From Centroberyx gerrardi (taxonomy: Eukaryota > Chordata > Actinopteri > Beryciformes > Berycidae), in the NCBI RefSeq assembly GCF_048128805.1, contig NC_135997.1:8993116-9057115 (forward strand): DNA of 64,000 nucleotides. The letters run 5' to 3'. Made by a program: the position numbers and the translations under genes. The notes beneath the pieces were generated by a model. The model ran no database searches. It was not told where the DNA came from and saw only the letters and a program-made list of their open reading frames with translations. Below, one piece after another: positions 11,745 through 22,628 of the stretch (within the stretch, counting starts at the first letter, position 1; every line of letters starts with the position of its first letter).

Positions 11745-12318
11745 GGTGATGCCGGTGTCTTCTGCCGATAATGCTAATGAATGGAATCAATGGCAGTCTT
11801 ATAAAGCGTCCGGTGTGCTGATGATGACTGGTTTACCACTGGCCAGAGCTTCTGTTTTAGATAGGCATAAGGGGAAGTATGAATTTGGGCAAGTGATGGC
11901 CAATGGATTGATCATTGGGGAAGTGATGTCAGAAGAGGAAGCGGTCAAGTGGAATTATAAATCTTATAACAATGGACACAAAGCTTTAGAAAACGGAACT
12001 TGTGACTGAGTAACGCGGAGGAACAAGAGAGAGGGCAATCTGTCAATTTTGTGACTGAAACATGAAAAATGAACTTTATGAATTGGCGTTAAGGTAGATC
12101 TACTATGCCTCTGCATTACAGCATAGAAACACTTACATCAGCAGGTATGACTAATGAAAGAGTGAACAAACAAATTAAGTAACTCACTTTCACTCACTCA
12201 CTCACTCACTCACTCACTCACTCACTCACTCACTCACTCACTCACACACACACTCACTCACTCACTCACTCACTCACACACACACACACAGACACACACT
12301 CACTCACTCACTCACTCA

Positions 12319-12353
<35 letters not shown>

Positions 12354-13925
12354 CCCTCCTCCTCCTCCTTCCACATACGGTATAAAAAGTACTCTCATAT
12401 AAAATGCCTTTTGTTATTTTAAGACATTCACTCCCTGAATTATGAGCATTGATAATAACAGAGTGGCCCTGTCATTGTCAAAAATCAGAACTAAGGACAC
12501 AAAACCATGAACAGAGAGAAGAGGAAGTGACAGCTTAGCTTTACAGTATGTCTATGAAGACATGAGAACTATTGGATTAATACTACTTCCTCTGTGACAG
12601 TAAATGTGATAGTAAACATTATTTATTCTATATGTAGTTCCATCCCTGTGCTACAACTATTCTACTAGATAAGGAGGACATAAAGATGAACTTGTCTTTG
12701 AACTGTTTTTCGCAAACTGAGAGACTCTGAAACAGCCCTGCATTACTTTTGGCTTAAAACAGTATCAATGTGAATGCACATTGGTAACTTATTGGTAGTG
12801 GAATGTAATTAGAATGAATAATGAATGTTTGTTTACGTGTGCACGTCTGCACAAATATGTATTAGGTAGTCTGAAGCATTTGCCATTTTGATACTGGGAT
12901 GAGTTGTGTTACTAAATTTATACAAGCGCACACACACAGACACACACACACACACAAAAGCTATTTCCAGCTTTCCCTTGCGAGCCAATGGAGTGCTGCT
13001 GTATCTATAGTCGTCGAGGTGGATTGAGTTACATGAGAGGCACACCACTGTCGCAAGATTACAGGTCTGCCATATACTACAGTATGCTAGTCTTGAGATC
13101 CGGCCCACGTTTCCACCATTTCAGAGTTGGCATAAGTTGACAGTACCAACTCGACCAACCAGGTACTGTGATGTACTAACCTTGGCTGGAGTGGATTGCA
13201 TATGTCTGATACACATAAGAATCTGAATCTGTGAATGTTTGTGTGTTGCTCAAAAATGGTTTATTCATTGTAGAAGCTGAAGTTGTTGAATAATGGTTGA
13301 AATGTTATGTGTGTTGTTGAATCCTGCCATGTATTTAATTTGCTTACTGCAAATTTGTGAGTAATAATTACTGTAATACTGTAATAGTTCCCACACACAA
13401 CTTCAATGCAGTAAAAATACAGCACAGCCACGTGTTGCAGGTTGTGAAATATTCTACACTGTAAAAATGTTCAGAGCAACTTATCTAATGAAGTTCAGTC
13501 AGCTAGTTTAGTTGTTTGAAATTAAGATCCATAGTTTTGAGATAACTGCTTCCAGAGTCATTAAGACTTCACTGAACTTAAAAAAAGGCACATATCTTGT
13601 AGAAATAACTTGATGTTTAGCTGGTTACTTGTCATGTCAGCGATGATTATTTAAGAGTATGTATGTACTTTTATACTTTATAATTTCATGTTCAGTTCAT
13701 TTTAGAGCACTGTAATCAGCTTGAATTAGAAATGAATATATTACTAAAAAACCTCACTTCAAAAAACTGCAAAACGGAAACGTGATCCATATATGGTAGG
13801 CTATACTCTATGCGTAGAGTGACATTTTTTCAGTATATGAAACTAAGTGTGGTTTCAAAACCTTTGCACACTTCTTTTAACTATTTCAGGTATAACCTCT
13901 GTGTGTGTGTTTGTGTGTGTTCCAG
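11745..13925. other. Intergenic region between divergent cytokine and flavoprotein genes
   Basis: This 2.2-kb head-to-head spacer should hold both promoters. Apart from the CACT/CA array at 12184-12352 and a short CA tract near 12929-12957, I see no exon. No convincing TATA box or terminal repeats were identified. Confidence 0.45.
12184..12352 (+). repeat. Compound (CACT)n(CA)n(CT)n microsatellite
   Basis: Blocks of CACT alternate with CA and CT tracts and end in TCCTCCTCCTCC. It lies about 440 bases upstream of the cytokine start codon. Confidence 0.95.
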
Positions 13926-16900
13926 ATGGTGATGTTCGATGTGTTAATAATAGGGGCTGGTCCCCATGCCTTGACCCTGGCCAGTTTGCTATCCATTCCT
14001 CACCCTGACCCAGACTTTGACCCTGCACATGACTCAACCCTTAACCCGGACCGGCTCCCTCTGAGCCCCCAGCCGAACCCGGAGACGCCCAGGAACAAAC
14101 GTTCCAGGAGCAAGAAGAAGAGGGGGGTAACAACTGGTAAGCTTACAAAATAAGACAGTAAAGTCTTCCTCTCTGAATGTTATCACCTGCCATACACGTG
14201 TGCATAGCATCATCAAAAAGACCTTTGGTTCCTTTGTGTCTTCCACTAGTTCAGGTATATGAGGTGTGGTCTGTGATTAATGTTTGCAGGTCAGGTGCTG
14301 GAGGAGCAGCTGACACCGCCGATGGTATCAGACAGGATCCTCTGCCCCCCGCTGAGCCTCAGAGTGGTGGATTCCTACGGAGAGTGGACCGCTCTGTGGG
14401 AAAGCCAGTTCACCGCTCTTAACATCCCTCATCTGCGCTCACACACACTGGTGCACACAGACCCTCTCAACAAGGTAAACACACACAGCACACACAAGAG
14501 TTTTACAGTAAACAGTAAAGCTTTCACAGGCATGCGTTTGAGTATGAACGTAAATGAGAATGAGTGTGTGCTTTCCTCAACAGAAGGCATTGCAGGAGTT
14601 TGTTCTGAAGTGTGATCGCACAGCGGAGCTTCACAGTCTTCCAGACCAGGTTTATATTCTGGACGACAATGCCTTCTTCAATGACATGCGGCTAGGCAAG
14701 AAAGAGAGGAGACGTCTGAACATCGCCACGGCGCTCAAGAAGAGTTTATCCTTCAGTCTGCCAGGAACCAAACTAAGCGTGGATTTCTTTAAAGAGCAGG
14801 TTGGACACCTATATGTGTGTGTGTATGTGTATATACTGCATGGCATGTTGAATATGCATCAGAGACATTATATCAGCTACTGTGGATGCTGGCTGTTATT
14901 GACTGAGCATTTTGATGAAGTTTGTTGGACTTTGAAAACATTGTGTGTACTCGACTTGTATGTAACTATACATCTTTGTTGTATGTTTGTGTCGTGTTCC
15001 TCCCAACAGTAAGATAACATTGACTGACTATATAACCATGTCTTGAAAATGTGTTACTAAATAAAAGATATTCCCAAAGCATGCAAAAAATGCATCCTAA
15101 CCAGTGGTGTAGTAGTAAGTAAAAAAAAAAGCTAGGTAAACTACAGTATGGCCTCCAGTTGTTGTCATTATAAAAACAATCTCCAGTCGTGAACTTGGAT
15201 TTGTAAAGTTCCGTCTAACTTTGTTATCAAACAACCTTGTATGTTACTTTATGCTTGTGTGGTGTTATTTATTTATTTTTTTTAAATAACCTTATTGCGT
15301 TAAATATTTAAAATGCTAGAAAGTACAGTATAACAGTTTTGTCAGATGGTATGTCAAAACTTTGATGCTCAATATCTGCAGTCTGCATCGATATAACCTT
15401 ATAAGTCCAAGCTCACACAGTATAAACAAAACTAATTTACTTTCAGAGAAGCATTAATTTATGCTGTCTCCCATAACTCATATATCAGTTTGATACTACT
15501 TTCTATGATGAATACTAAGAATTTAGCTTATAAAGATTTATACCAGCCAAAAGAAAAATGGGTTAAGTGTATTCTGCAAATAAAGAGGTAAACTGAGTTT
15601 AAGTGAGTTTACCCTCCACTATCCCTGATCTTAAGGTTACTTACCCCCCAGTGACACAGCAAGCGATACACACACATATACAGCCTTTTGGAAATCTACA
15701 TGATGCTTCACCAAGAAATATAGGTTGATTAAAAATGAAAGAGACCCATGAGGTATTCAATACCTTCCTGCAAAACTGAAGGCAATAGAAAATCAAATAG
15801 CATGGGGCAATGTGATGCTATTCACCCAGTTATTTGAACTGTTATAAAAATGAATCTGAACATACAGGTGGAGAGATACAGCCTGGACAAAGTGCTGGTA
15901 AAGGGAACAGTGGATTGCATCACCCCTGTGATTGAGGACAAGGAAGAGAGAGAAGAGGAAAATAATTGGATGAAGGAGGGGGAAATAGAGGGTGTGGCGA
16001 TGAGGGAGAGCGAGAGAAAGGGAGATGGGGCAAGAAAGAGCGTGAAATATTTCCAAGTCCAACTTCAGGAAGGCATCACACTAAAGGCCCGCCAGGTTGT
16101 TATGGCAACAGGTCCAACCCGTGCCCAGATGGCAAACATCCCTGCCTGGGTGAGGTGCATTGGAGAGAGCTACCCAGAGGAGCGCCTGCAACATACCGTG
16201 CACCTCATGCATCACCTGCCCATCGCTCGGCAAAAACTTCAGGAAACAGATAGTCAGAGACAGAAAGAGGCTTTTCCCACACAAGGTAAGTCAGATTACT
16301 TCTGGGGGTTTATGGAATCAACACATAAATACACAAAAGCTTTGTGGGGAAAGAAAGTTTTTTTTTTTTTTACATAGTTGGGAGAATAATTTGATATGGT
16401 TTGCTGTGAAAAACAAAAGTGACACTAATACATCAACAACCAGGGATATCATCAATTTTGGAACTCATAGCCTACATTTTAGAAGGCTATCAGATCATCT
16501 CATTTTGAGCAATCCCGCCCCTCCACCCTTCCCATTACATAAAACTGGCTTTGCCTTTCTCTCCCTAACTGATGTGACTTTTGAATGATCTCTCCCCGTG
16601 TTATGTCCCTCCCCAATATCATTCAACAGGAAATACATCATATAAAGGAAGCAAGATGTTAGTTTGTTAGTTTGTTAGTTTTCACTTGATGTCTCAGTTC
16701 CTCTCTGTAGCCCTCAGTGGAAATTTCAGTTCAACTCAATTGAGGACAAAAAAAATGACCTTGTGCCCTTTAATTTACAGTGTGCTTATGTGTGTGTAGG
16801 GATGTGTGTGGTGTGTGAGGCAGGACAGAAGGTGATGGTAATTGGAGGAGGTCTAACCAGCGCTCATACTATCTCCATTGCCCTGCAGCAAGGCGCCAGC

Positions 16901-18604
16901 CATGTGACATGGGTCATGAGGAAACACCTCCAGGTCGAGTGTGATACTGTATATAGACTGTACCAAAGTCTAAGAATAAGAAAAAATAAGAAAAAAGATT
17001 TAAATTCCACTTGTCTGTCTCCAGCATACATGCTATCATTCTGCAATGTTTTCTTCTACAGTTAAAACAGTTTGATGTGGGCGATGTGGAGAGCCTAGTG
17101 GGTCGTTATTCCCACGTGGAGCACGGCATCAAGATGGACGGCCGAGCCTACCTGCGACAGTTTTATAATGAAAGGAGTCTCCACAAGCGACTGGCTATGA
17201 TTCGCCAGGCAAGGAAAGGAGGAGCCGTCACTCCAGAGGCCTACGCCCACCTCCAGCCATTCATCCTGAATGGACAGGTGGATGTTAAGACATACTGTCA
17301 GGTAATGGTAAATGTACATTCCTGACGGGATGTGGAGGGGTGTGGGACAGCAGCGAGATGAGACGAGACAAGGCGACATGAGATGAGACGAGTTGAGTTG
17401 GCTGAGCTGAGCTGAGCTGAGCTGAGATGAGATGAGATGAGATGAGACGAGTTGAGATGAGATGAGATGAGATGAGATGAGATGAGATGAGATGAGATGA
17501 GATGAGACGAGTTGAGATGAGATGAGATGAGATGAGATGAGATGAGATGAGAAGAGATGAGATGAAACGAGATGAAACGAGATGAAACGAGATGAGATGA
17601 GACCAGAGCTGAACTGGTCCTCCTGTGACTGTCTAGGTGAGTGAAGCCAGGTGGTGCTACAGGAGCCAGGCCTGGAGCCTGTCCCTCAGCAGTGGGGACC
17701 ACTGGACTGGGGACATGATCTGGCTGGCCACTGGCTGCAAACTGGACGTCAACCAGGACCCATTGCTTTCTGGGATGATGAAGGAATTCCCTATTCAGGT
17801 GGGTTAGACAGAAAAATAGGCTCTTGGATGGATGAATGGATGGATGGATAGCAGGGTTGAGGTCAATTCATGGATGAACTCATCAATTCCATTTCAACTG
17901 GGAATTGGAATTGGAAATGGAATTTTAAGAAGCCTACAGGAAACAGAATTGGAATTGAATTGGAATTTCAGGAAGTTTCATTTAACTCAATTCTTTATGT
18001 TTTTTTGTTTTTTCTTACCAGATATATACTTAGTGTTGTATATTATCAATACTGAATATCATAAAATGTTAAAATATACCTTTCAGGTGGTATTTGATGC
18101 ATACCATATAATTGTAATACATACATTATGATTGAATGTATTTGATTGATGTATTTGACATGAACAAGATACCACATACACAACCTGTGTCCTGCTTGTC
18201 CCTCCATGCAGGTGATAGATGGTTGGCCTTGTATAACAGAAAGCTTACAGTGGGCTCCAGGGTGCCCCCTTTATCTAATGGGGCAATACACCGCACTCCA
18301 GGTAGGACTCTATACAGTGTTTTGGTGTCTGTTTAGGCCTCTCAACAACAATCTATGCTCCAGCAAATGCAGATTACAGACTAGTCATTCACTATGACTC
18401 CCCTATCAATTTGTTTTCTCCCACTGAGCACAGGTTGGACCTCATGCACTGAACCTGGCTGGAGGACAGGCAGAAAGCGTGCGTATTGCCAAGGACATCA
18501 TGCGCCGGCAGCAGCAGAACAATGGAGAGGCTTCAGAGATGGCTCCAGAAAGATCTAAGACCGAGGAATATGTTCAACAGATGCAAGGCCTTTTGTGGTT
18601 GTGA
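13926..18604 (+). CDS. FAD/NAD(P)-binding flavoprotein, monooxygenase-like, uncharacterised
   Basis: Nine exons (13926-14136, 14290-14474, 14584-14799, 15868-16285, 16824-16933, 17062-17301, 17637-17798, 18212-18301, 18434-18604) sum to 1803 bases, 600 residues. An N-terminal FAD fingerprint GAGPHA (residues 10-15), an internal dinucleotide motif GGGLTSA (351-357) and ATG motifs at 284-286 and 491-493 place it among FAD/NAD(P)-binding oxidoreductases. Words such as WESQFTALNIPHLRS and MATGP...NIPAWV recall the bacterial and fungal FAD_NAD_binding group related to ornithine/lysine N-monooxygenases, not classical FMOs or OSGIN. The substrate is unknown. Two low-complexity insertions stand out: proline/lysine-rich (about 25-68) and acidic (about 226-262). 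Donors after exons 3 (GTTGGA) and 5 (GTCGAG) are weak. The start ATG directly follows an acceptor (TTCCAG), so a 5' UTR exon is likely. The gene model is strong; function is only family-level. Confidence 0.82.
17353..17605 (+). repeat. GATGA/TGAGA pentameric array filling an intron
   Basis: About fifty units of GATGA with GACGA, GTTGA and GCTGA variants occupy nearly all of the 335-bp intron 17302-17636. Purines dominate on the + strand. The minus-strand reading frame of repeated Ser/His/Leu over it is an artefact. Confidence 0.95.
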
Positions 18605-18962
18605 CTATGACATTTAGCCTGCCCATTCACTTTCAAAAGCATAGACATGAGCTCACGTGCTCATACGTAAACTATCATCCTTTCCTGGTAGTCATAGTCA
18701 ATCATAGTCAATTATATACTCACAGTGCAATTATTATCAGCACCCCTAGGCTGGAATGCAAAGTGATGAGTGATGAACACATTTTTACAGGCTTTTAAAT
18801 GTTATCTTTGTATCCATTTTATTTTTGCATGTTTTATTCTTATGTTACCAAGTTTTAATTCATGCCTAGCATTTTTATTGCTTGTCACTTTGATTTTTCA
18901 TTGTTTTACTATAGGCCTAAATGGCTATGAATATATGCTGTGAAAATAACCTTGGGAATAAA
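18605..18962 (+). promoter_or_regulatory. Flavoprotein gene 3' UTR with AATAAA at 18957
   Basis: Non-coding AT-rich sequence follows the TGA. The first AATAAA (18957-18962) lies about 350 bases downstream, a plausible cleavage signal. Confidence 0.5.
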
Positions 18963-19059
18963 AATAAGATTCACCCTTAACTATACTGTTTATTTTCAAA
19001 TTTGGTATTTTGTAATTTTGTAATTTTTATAGTTTGAACTCTACTATATCTTGTATTCT

Positions 19060-19244
19060 GACTGAGCTTCTGGCAGAGCTTCACTCTGTTAGCCACGCCC
19101 CTTTACCTGACTTCCGCACTGTGGTGACGGGCGCGCAGTCACAACAATAACAGCAATGGCGTTCCTGTAAATTACACCGTAAAAACACAGTCAAAACCTA
19201 TATTTTTGAGAACAGCGTTGGAAGTGCCTTTTTTAAACTATAAG
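19060..19244 (+). promoter_or_regulatory. pir: Candidate pirin promoter and non-coding first exon
   Basis: This locally GC-richer stretch contains CCACGCCCC (an Sp/KLF-type box, about 19093) and GACGGGCGCGCAG, and ends at a strong donor, TAAG|GTAAGC (after 19244). A matching acceptor is TTTTTTAG near 20763, upstream of the pirin ATG. I infer a 5' UTR exon; transcript evidence would be needed. A four-codon upstream ATG (ATGGCGTTCCTG, then TAA) is present. Confidence 0.4.
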
Positions 19245-20179
19245 GTAAGCCTGTGCCTCCGAAAGACCTCGTTTTGTCTGCCTAGCGTTGAGTTACGTGA
19301 TAAAAACATACGTGATAATAAAAACAATCACTTCAAAATCAATTATAGTCCGACTTGTTTGAGATATTTTTTGTTTTTAATTTTTCAATATCGTGTTAAA
19401 ACATCGGACTGGCGTCAGGTGATGCAGTACAGGTGTGGTATGGGTATATCTGTTAAAGGGTCATGTCACTAAAACGGCCTACAAGCCAGGTAAAGGCTAC
19501 ACTACATGCAAATACAAGAGCATTTCAGAATATCATAACAATATGTGATATACAATTAATATAATAGGCTAATAAATGTTTTGGTACCATAGCTACTAGT
19601 CCCAGCAAATGTCTAAAAACATAAACCTGGTGATGATCCCCAGCAGTCTCTATCCTCTGTGGACACACTGCAATGGATGCAATGCAATGCAATGGATAAA
19701 CACTAAGATCAATATCATGGATCAGCTTCAGTCTAACGAATTTGCGCTGAGAATAACCTTCCCAATCCTAGAGCAGACAATATTGAAAAGTACTATAATT
19801 TGAATTATATCTGAATTTATATATTTCTGCTGCTACAGGTAATCCAGCTGTAGGAATAGTTGAGTTGTACAATACTGAATAATATGTTATTGGTATTGTA
19901 TGATCTATCTGTCAGTATCAGCTGACACTCAATCACCAATCACATTCAAATAAGTCGATCTGACAGCTCACACTGCTGATCATTCATGCCTCTGCTGCTG
20001 TTGACCCTCCTCCTCCCAACCTCCTCCACAGGATGTTGTGCAAGCTATCTCTGAATGGTTTTATGTTGGTTTTCATATTATTGAATGATATATGTCTACT
20101 ATGCCTTGAGGGGTTTATTGCGCTGCCTGCAGAATCTCTCGCATGCTGCTTGGGTTCATTGGGGAGCTTCCTCAAGAGC

Positions 20180-20402
20180 AGAGCCTTTTTCTGCCAAATA
20201 TAACTGTATAACCATTTGTGCTATAAATGGTCCATGCACCTTTTGATGTAAGTGTCTCTGACTGAACTTCTATTTGTATTCAGTGTGTTTTCCCTGGCCT
20301 GTGTTTTTGTTTTCATTTACTATTTTCATAATGTGGGCAGTGTGAAGCCCACTGAGACTGTACCAGTAATTAAGGGCTATACAAATAAATTTGACTTGAC
20401 TA
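20180..20402 (+). repeat. LINE/SINE-type 3' tail ending TTTGACTTGAC
   Basis: GTGAAGCCCACTGAGACTGT followed by TTAAGGGCTATACAAATAAA and TTTGACTTGAC is a familiar tail of L2-like fish LINEs and their SINEs. The 5' boundary is uncertain. Confidence 0.6.
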
Positions 20403-20790
20403 TTTAGTCACATGACCCAGGGTGGATCAGTGACACCCGTATTACGTCTGCTCTGCATCACAGGGTTGATGAGCAAACCAGTTACAGCAGGGATATGAAG
20501 GGTGACACTCCAGTGTTTTTACTGGCATTTTGATATGTTTTATAAAGATAAATAGGTGAAAAAGTTTGCACGTTATGATTTATAGTTTCTGCTTTCCTGC
20601 ATTTTTTCAGCATCTCAAAGAGCTACAGCTGTGCACAGGACACCGTCCTCTCATTGAGAAGCATTTGTCACCTCACAATAAACCATTTTATTTTCTCCAT
20701 GAATCGTACCTAGGGTCATCTTTATCCCTGGTCATTGGTCATAACTCTAAGTTATGTTTTTTAGCTGCTGGTAAAACCTTTCCCTGCACA

Positions 20791-22582
20791 ATGAAGGTGA
20801 GGAGGGTTGAAAGGACAGTTTTGAGTGTGGAACAGGCAGAAGGAGTCGGCGCACGTGTCCGCAGGAGCATTGGCAGGAAGGAGGTAAGTTTCTGAATAAT
20901 GTATAGAACTAGTTATCCGTACAGGACCCTCTTCAGGTAACCATAAACCCCACTATGCGGCAGTTTTTCAGACACAAAAGTCGTTAGCACAGATCAACAT
21001 CATGGCCTTCCTTTTCCATCACAGACTTGGACACATTAGACCCCCTATTTCATTGGTTCTAAATGTGGGGTCCGGGGACCACCAGGGGTCCTTCAGGGGG
21101 TTCCAGGGGGTCCCCAGCAAAATGATGAATTGTTAAACTTCAACATTATTTAATCAAAGAATATAGATGAATGACTAGTTTCACTGTATACCTACATCAC
21201 AGGTAGTCATGGAATTCTGGACAAAATCGTATCTAACAATAAAAATATTCTCAGATTTGGGTCCGAGAGACAAAATCTCATCAAATGGAGGTCTGTGGCC
21301 CTAATGTAGACTAAATTAGGGGTCCTTGATATGAAAAAGGTTTAGAATCACTGCCCTATTTCATGCAATTTTCTATTTTCAGCTGAGGAACCTTGATCCT
21401 TTCCTGATGTTGGACGAATTTCGGGTGAGCAAGCCATCAGGTTTTCCAGATCACCCTCACAGAGGGTTTGAGACGGTAAGAATCTTTTTAACTATAACCT
21501 AATTTTTAACCATTTTTTTAAGTAGCCCAAGCTATTCAAAGATGCAGCAAACACACAGTTAAAAGCTGAGTTGGAGACAAAACAGAAACAGATCTCTTAG
21601 TTGAATAAATGAACACAAATTCTCTGTCCTCATGTGGAACCTCTGACTGACTCAGCCAACTATATTGGCACAGGTTTTACATAGTGATGAAAAGGTTGAA
21701 CAATGATGCAGAAGGCCAAATCCCTTAAAAGATAGCTGGATTTCATATTTTGATCACTAGATGGCGATGACAGGTCAGTGTAAAGAAAGTGCCTTCCACA
21801 AAGGATGATTTAACAGGTTTATAGAAGACATTACAACCGAAGAGAGAGGCAGAGGTATCAGTTTACAGTGGTACTGTAAGGTTTTCAAAAGTTCTCAATT
21901 TTAGCCCATATGCTGAATATTACAAATTGCATTACGCCAACTCACAAAATTCCCCTATTTTGAAAGAGAGGAATTGCCCCAGCAGTCAGCAGAGAAATTC
22001 AGCATCTGCCTTTGATGTGTTTTTGTGAAACCATACTTGGTTTTGTGGTATTTTATTTTTCTGCGCATTTTAAATTAATGTATTCTGTCTCCACCAAAAG
22101 GAAGTCTTCCTTGACCATTGTTCCTGACACACTGACATGTTGGCTGTCCAAAGCTTATTCAAAACGGACCAGTCAGAATACTCACGTGAACCAGAAAACG
22201 TGATCACATTACCGTGGTCTTAGTCTTCACTGGCCTCTTGTAGATACACATTCATCATGAAGTCCTGCTTCAGACTTTTAAAGCATTATGTGGCCTTGCC
22301 TCACAGTATATCAGTGATTTTCTTACTCCCTGTAAGCCAACACAAACTCTCTTCTCACAGGATGCAGGTCTCCTCGTCATTCCCTGTATATTTAACACCT
22401 GAGGGCAGAGTCTTTTCCCATTATAGCTTCCCTTTGGAACAAGCTTACCGGTAATGTCAGGAAAGCAGACGCGGTCTCAGTATTTAAGTACAGACTCAAA
22501 ACCCATTCATTTAGCACAGTTTATAATCTACCTTAAATTCCACTTTATCAGCCACCCCTCTCTCTTCATTTCCTTTCCTTTC

Positions 22583-22628
<46 letters not shown>

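Noticed and set aside
11722-12009. A 95-codon plus-strand open frame over the 5' end of the IL-1-family gene
   Set aside because: It is antisense to the cytokine first exon and its upstream region, has no recognised domain or splice context, and is best explained as chance.
14800-15867. A possible missed exon in the long third intron of the flavoprotein gene
   Set aside because: The protein reads continuously (VDFFKEQ|VERYSLDKV) in keeping with the family, and no segment here has suitable splice sites and phase.
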